Below are positions 61,770 through 64,000 of a stretch of DNA of 64,000 nucleotides, piece by piece. The translations under genes and the position numbers were made by a program. The notes beneath the pieces were generated by a model. The model was not told where the DNA came from and searched no databases. It was given only the letters and a program-made list of their open reading frames with translations. How positions within the stretch are numbered: the first letter of the stretch is position 1; each line of letters opens with the position of its first letter. Source of the DNA: Opitutaceae bacterium (GTDB lineage: Bacteria; Verrucomicrobiota; Verrucomicrobiia; Opitutales; Opitutaceae); NCBI GenBank assembly GCA_028284385.1, contig JANQRT010000072.1, positions 124,001 through 188,000 of the forward strand. Reading direction: 5' to 3'.

Positions 61770-63470
61770 TTAGAGAGGGCGCGCAGGGTCGACGACGAGC
61801 GTGAAATTGAATTTAAGAATGCCCGGCAAAGAGTTGTCGAAGCTTTCGTTTTCCAGATTCTGGACGAAGGATGAATTCTCGAAACTTTCGAGCAAGGCTT
61901 TAACGCGGAGATTGGAATCCTGGCTGACGGAGGAGAGAGGATTTTTCACGTCGATAAGGCGACCTTCAAGACGCAGCCTGATGAACTTTTCACTTTCGTC
62001 CTGCTGGCTGGCCGCTCGGCGACTAAACCGATTTCCAGAATTGTTTGCTGTAGTTGCCACTTCAGGACGAACCACGTCAAGCCGATCAAGCCAAACGTCT
62101 TCCACGCTTGTGAGTCTCTGCTGCAAGTCGTTGAAAAAGCGCATCCAATTCGATCTAGAGTCGGCCAGCTCAGAAGCATTTTCGATGACCGATTTCAAAT
62201 TCCTGATAGCCTCCGTCTTCTCATGTATCCGCCGATTCAATTCACTTAACGGAGCGATTTGGGCGCTGAGATTAAGAACCTCCTGCTCGTAGGCGTCGAT
62301 CGCATTGAAGGAATTCACAAGCGGGAGAAAGACGGTAACACAGGCCATGAAGCCGGCAGCTAAATAGAAGCGCTGCTGTTTTTTGAATTTCCGCTGCCAA
62401 AGAATACTGCGAGGCAGAAGATTGATTTCAGACGAGTCAGGCAGAAATCGACCAATAGCCATTCCTATCGCATCTCCGAGAAAACGCTTATCCTTCCCCA
62501 GCTGAGACTGGTCGGAAATGTCGTCGGAACGAACGCGTTTCAAAGGATCGTAAGCCTCGAAAGACACCTTAAGTTGCTCCGAGAGTCGATTTTCGATTCC
62601 AGGCAGCAACGATCCTCCACCTGTCATGAAGCCTCTTTGAGGCAAATGATGATAGCCTTGCGTTTTGAAGATCGCCATAGTCCGGCTGATTTCAACGCTT
62701 AGTCGTTTGAGAAAGGATTCCGTAGCGTCCGAGAAAGCTGAATACTCGATAGAGGGCAAGGCTTCGCCTTGTATTGCGCTTTGCTTGATAATCTCCGCAT
62801 CCGCGAAAGGAATTCCCAAAGCGTCACCCATACTTTGAGTAATCGTATTGCCGCCAAACGAGAGGTTCCGAGAGTAGTACTTTTCCTGTTCGTAAACGAT
62901 GAGGTCGGTGGAGCGAGCTCCGATCGAAACAATCATCGAGCAATCCGAAACGTCAGGATAGTTGTAGCGAAATCCATTGAGGAGACTGATGAACGAAGGC
63001 TCGATAAGATCCGTGCCCAACTTGGACTCCTTGCCATAGCGTGTGAGGGCTTCCAAAAGCTCCGTCTTGGCAGCTGCAATTACAATCTCGAAATCCAAAT
63101 CATCCTCGTCAATCAGGCACTCATCCCAAGTGACGTCACTCATTGGATACGGAATATTTTGTCGCGCCTCGTAGGATACAATACGATGGCGCTTCTTTAT
63201 GGGAGCTTGAGGAATCTTGAGATATTTAGTGAGGGCCAAGTGGCCAGGGAGGGTGAATCCGGCAGCTTCATCCGAAGGAAAATTTCTACGGACATCCGAA
63301 AATTGCTGCGAGGCCGCCTTGAGCCAGAGCAAGGCGTCATTGGTTTCGAAATCGACATCGAACATCCGATAGTCCAGCAAATCACAACGTCCCGCAGCAT
63401 TCATGCGAAGGCTGGCAGCGACGATGTGGCTCGAGCCACAACTGACGACTAGATACTTGGAATATCTCAT
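61770..63470 (-). CDS. PilM/PilN-like fusion protein, Amuc_1101-like
   Basis: From the ATG at 63470 it is 566 residues (the frame runs on to 63560). The first 340 are a PilM actin-like ATPase with VVSCGSSHIVAASLR, the nucleotide-binding MIVSIGARSTDLIVYE, LSFGGNTITQ and FMTGGGSLLPGIENRL. Next comes INLLPRSI (about 350-357), the classic start of PilN, then a transmembrane helix (about 369-388), a coiled coil and a periplasmic beta/alpha domain. In most type IV pili PilM and PilN are separate. Here cytoplasmic and membrane parts are one chain. Confidence 0.9.
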   Translation of the reverse strand: MRYSKYLVVSCGSSHIVAASLRMNAAGRCDLLDYRMFDVDFETNDALLWLKAASQQFSDVRRNFPSDEAAGFTLPGHLALTKYLKIPQAPIKKRHRIVSYEARQNIPYPMSDVTWDECLIDEDDLDFEIVIAAAKTELLEALTRYGKESKLGTDLIEPSFISLLNGFRYNYPDVSDCSMIVSIGARSTDLIVYEQEKYYSRNLSFGGNTITQSMGDALGIPFADAEIIKQSAIQGEALPSIEYSAFSDATESFLKRLSVEISRTMAIFKTQGYHHLPQRGFMTGGGSLLPGIENRLSEQLKVSFEAYDPLKRVRSDDISDQSQLGKDKRFLGDAIGMAIGRFLPDSSEINLLPRSILWQRKFKKQQRFYLAAGFMACVTVFLPLVNSFNAIDAYEQEVLNLSAQIAPLSELNRRIHEKTEAIRNLKSVIENASELADSRSNWMRFFNDLQQRLTSVEDVWLDRLDVVRPEVATTANNSGNRFSRRAASQQDESEKFIRLRLEGRLIDVKNPLSSVSQDSNLRVKALLESFENSSFVQNLENESFDNSLPGILKFNFTLVVDPARPL

Positions 63471-63595
63471 CGGATTATTTACTAATTTTTGATAATCAGC
63501 GATTAAGCTCAAGCAAAATCTGAGACGTCCATCAGAGATTCCACTGAGAGGTTGCATCAAGGAGACCTGTTAAGAAGGCCTCCGAAGTTAGAGAA

Positions 63596-64000
63596 TTAAG
63601 AATCTGGTTCCGCCATCGGAAAATCGATGTTTTCTCGATAGCTAGGTGTTGATCCTGGATAGCTTGAAATAAAGGGGGTCTGGTTTTGAGGAAGCAAAAT
63701 GCCTTCGTTTTCAGGCGCCAGAGATTCAATGCGCTTCAGAAAATTATCCCGAACCGCTCGCCTGTTGATAGAAGGGGAATAGAATTCATGCGAGACCTCC
63801 CCCGATCGACCTAATTGGACAATGAAACTATGTGGAGCTCCTCGCATCGCATCGCGTTCTACAATTTCAGGAGGCAAATAGAATCGAGTGACATGCCTGC
63901 CCTCTTCTAGAGAAACCAGCGTTGCTCGACTGGTATAAAACTCGAAAGAGGGTCGATCTCCTCTGGTAGTCTCAATCCCCAGCATTAAAACTACCTCGAG
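63596..64000 (-). CDS. pilus-cluster protein, Amuc_1102-like by position, 5' partial
   Basis: The frame is open to the right edge (LEVVL before the first internal Met), so the start lies outside. About 135 residues are visible: an alpha/beta-looking region with SFEFYTSRATLVSLEEGRHVTRFYLPPE and APHSFIVQLGRSG, then a Pro/Ser-rich C-terminus. Its place upstream of the PilM-like gene matches Amuc_1102 in Akkermansia. Sequence identity to that protein was not checked. Confidence 0.7.
   Translation of the reverse strand, partial: LEVVLMLGIETTRGDRPSFEFYTSRATLVSLEEGRHVTRFYLPPEIVERDAMRGAPHSFIVQLGRSGEVSHEFYSPSINRRAVRDNFLKRIESLAPENEGILLPQNQTPFISSYPGSTPSYRENIDFPMAEPDS

Overview
The window looks like a chromosomal segment of a Verrucomicrobiota bacterium, most likely class Opitutia. 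The support is a five-gene pilus-like cluster in the order known from Akkermansia (Amuc_1098 to Amuc_1102 families), LpxI as the lipid A hydrolase, a tandem ribbon-helix-helix protein with a histone H1-like Lys/Ala/Pro tail, and a TonB-dependent receptor next to a LacI regulator. The cell is Gram-negative (lipid A, secretin, TonB receptor, SppA, lipoprotein-type HtrA). There are no rRNA genes, no recognisable transposase and no CRISPR array. Two tRNAs are present (Val-UAC and Met-CAU). Both ends of the window cut a gene: a membrane-anchored hybrid histidine kinase on the left and a pilus-cluster gene on the right.

Layout. 1-2455: hybrid histidine kinase. 2463-6820 (minus): htrA, a catalytically dead HtrA paralogue, riboflavin synthase and family 4 uracil-DNA glycosylase. 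6840-12479 (plus): leuS, a GxxExxY gene inside an inverted-repeat element, lpxI, a bifunctional nuclease family gene and a tRNA-dihydrouridine synthase. 12491-16857 (minus): sufT, sppA, cstA. 17088-20534: a conserved gene of unknown function, a cupin and a two-domain polyphosphate:AMP phosphotransferase. 20541-20957: a decayed four-helix-bundle gene between inverted heptamer arrays. 20954-23284: xylulokinase and the histone-like protein. 24026-28672: a MalK-type ATPase and an MFS/acyltransferase/acyl-ACP ligase fusion. 28839-37741 (minus): a long housekeeping run with a sigma-54-type activator, a secreted protein, secG, parB, a LysM protein, fmt, der, an aminotransferase and an Lrp-like regulator. 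37869-39266: ffh. 39280-40589: two tandem paralogous secreted proteins. 40651-44827 (minus): trpF, a DegT-type aminotransferase, cobA-hemD and hemC. 44884-51544: ilvN, tRNA-Val, a small L7/L12-like protein, asd, an L,D-transpeptidase, a DinG-type helicase, a TPR protein and a glycosyltransferase. 51752-55757: TonB receptor and LacI regulator. 56055-64000: tRNA-Met, a 5'-3' exonuclease and the pilus-like cluster.

The most interesting signal is a pair of small elements at 9416-9870 and 20541-20957. Each is 0.4-0.46 kb, sits between housekeeping genes, and carries one small gene from a family also known from 23S rRNA intervening sequences (GxxExxY and four-helix-bundle/S23). Each is bounded by inverted arrays of a short tandem motif: three 10-bp units in the first and four 7-bp units in the second. 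In both, the start codon lies inside the array. A possible array remnant lies at 51578-51595. I read these as two examples of one class of miniature gene-bearing repeat element. No database was searched, so novelty is unproven.
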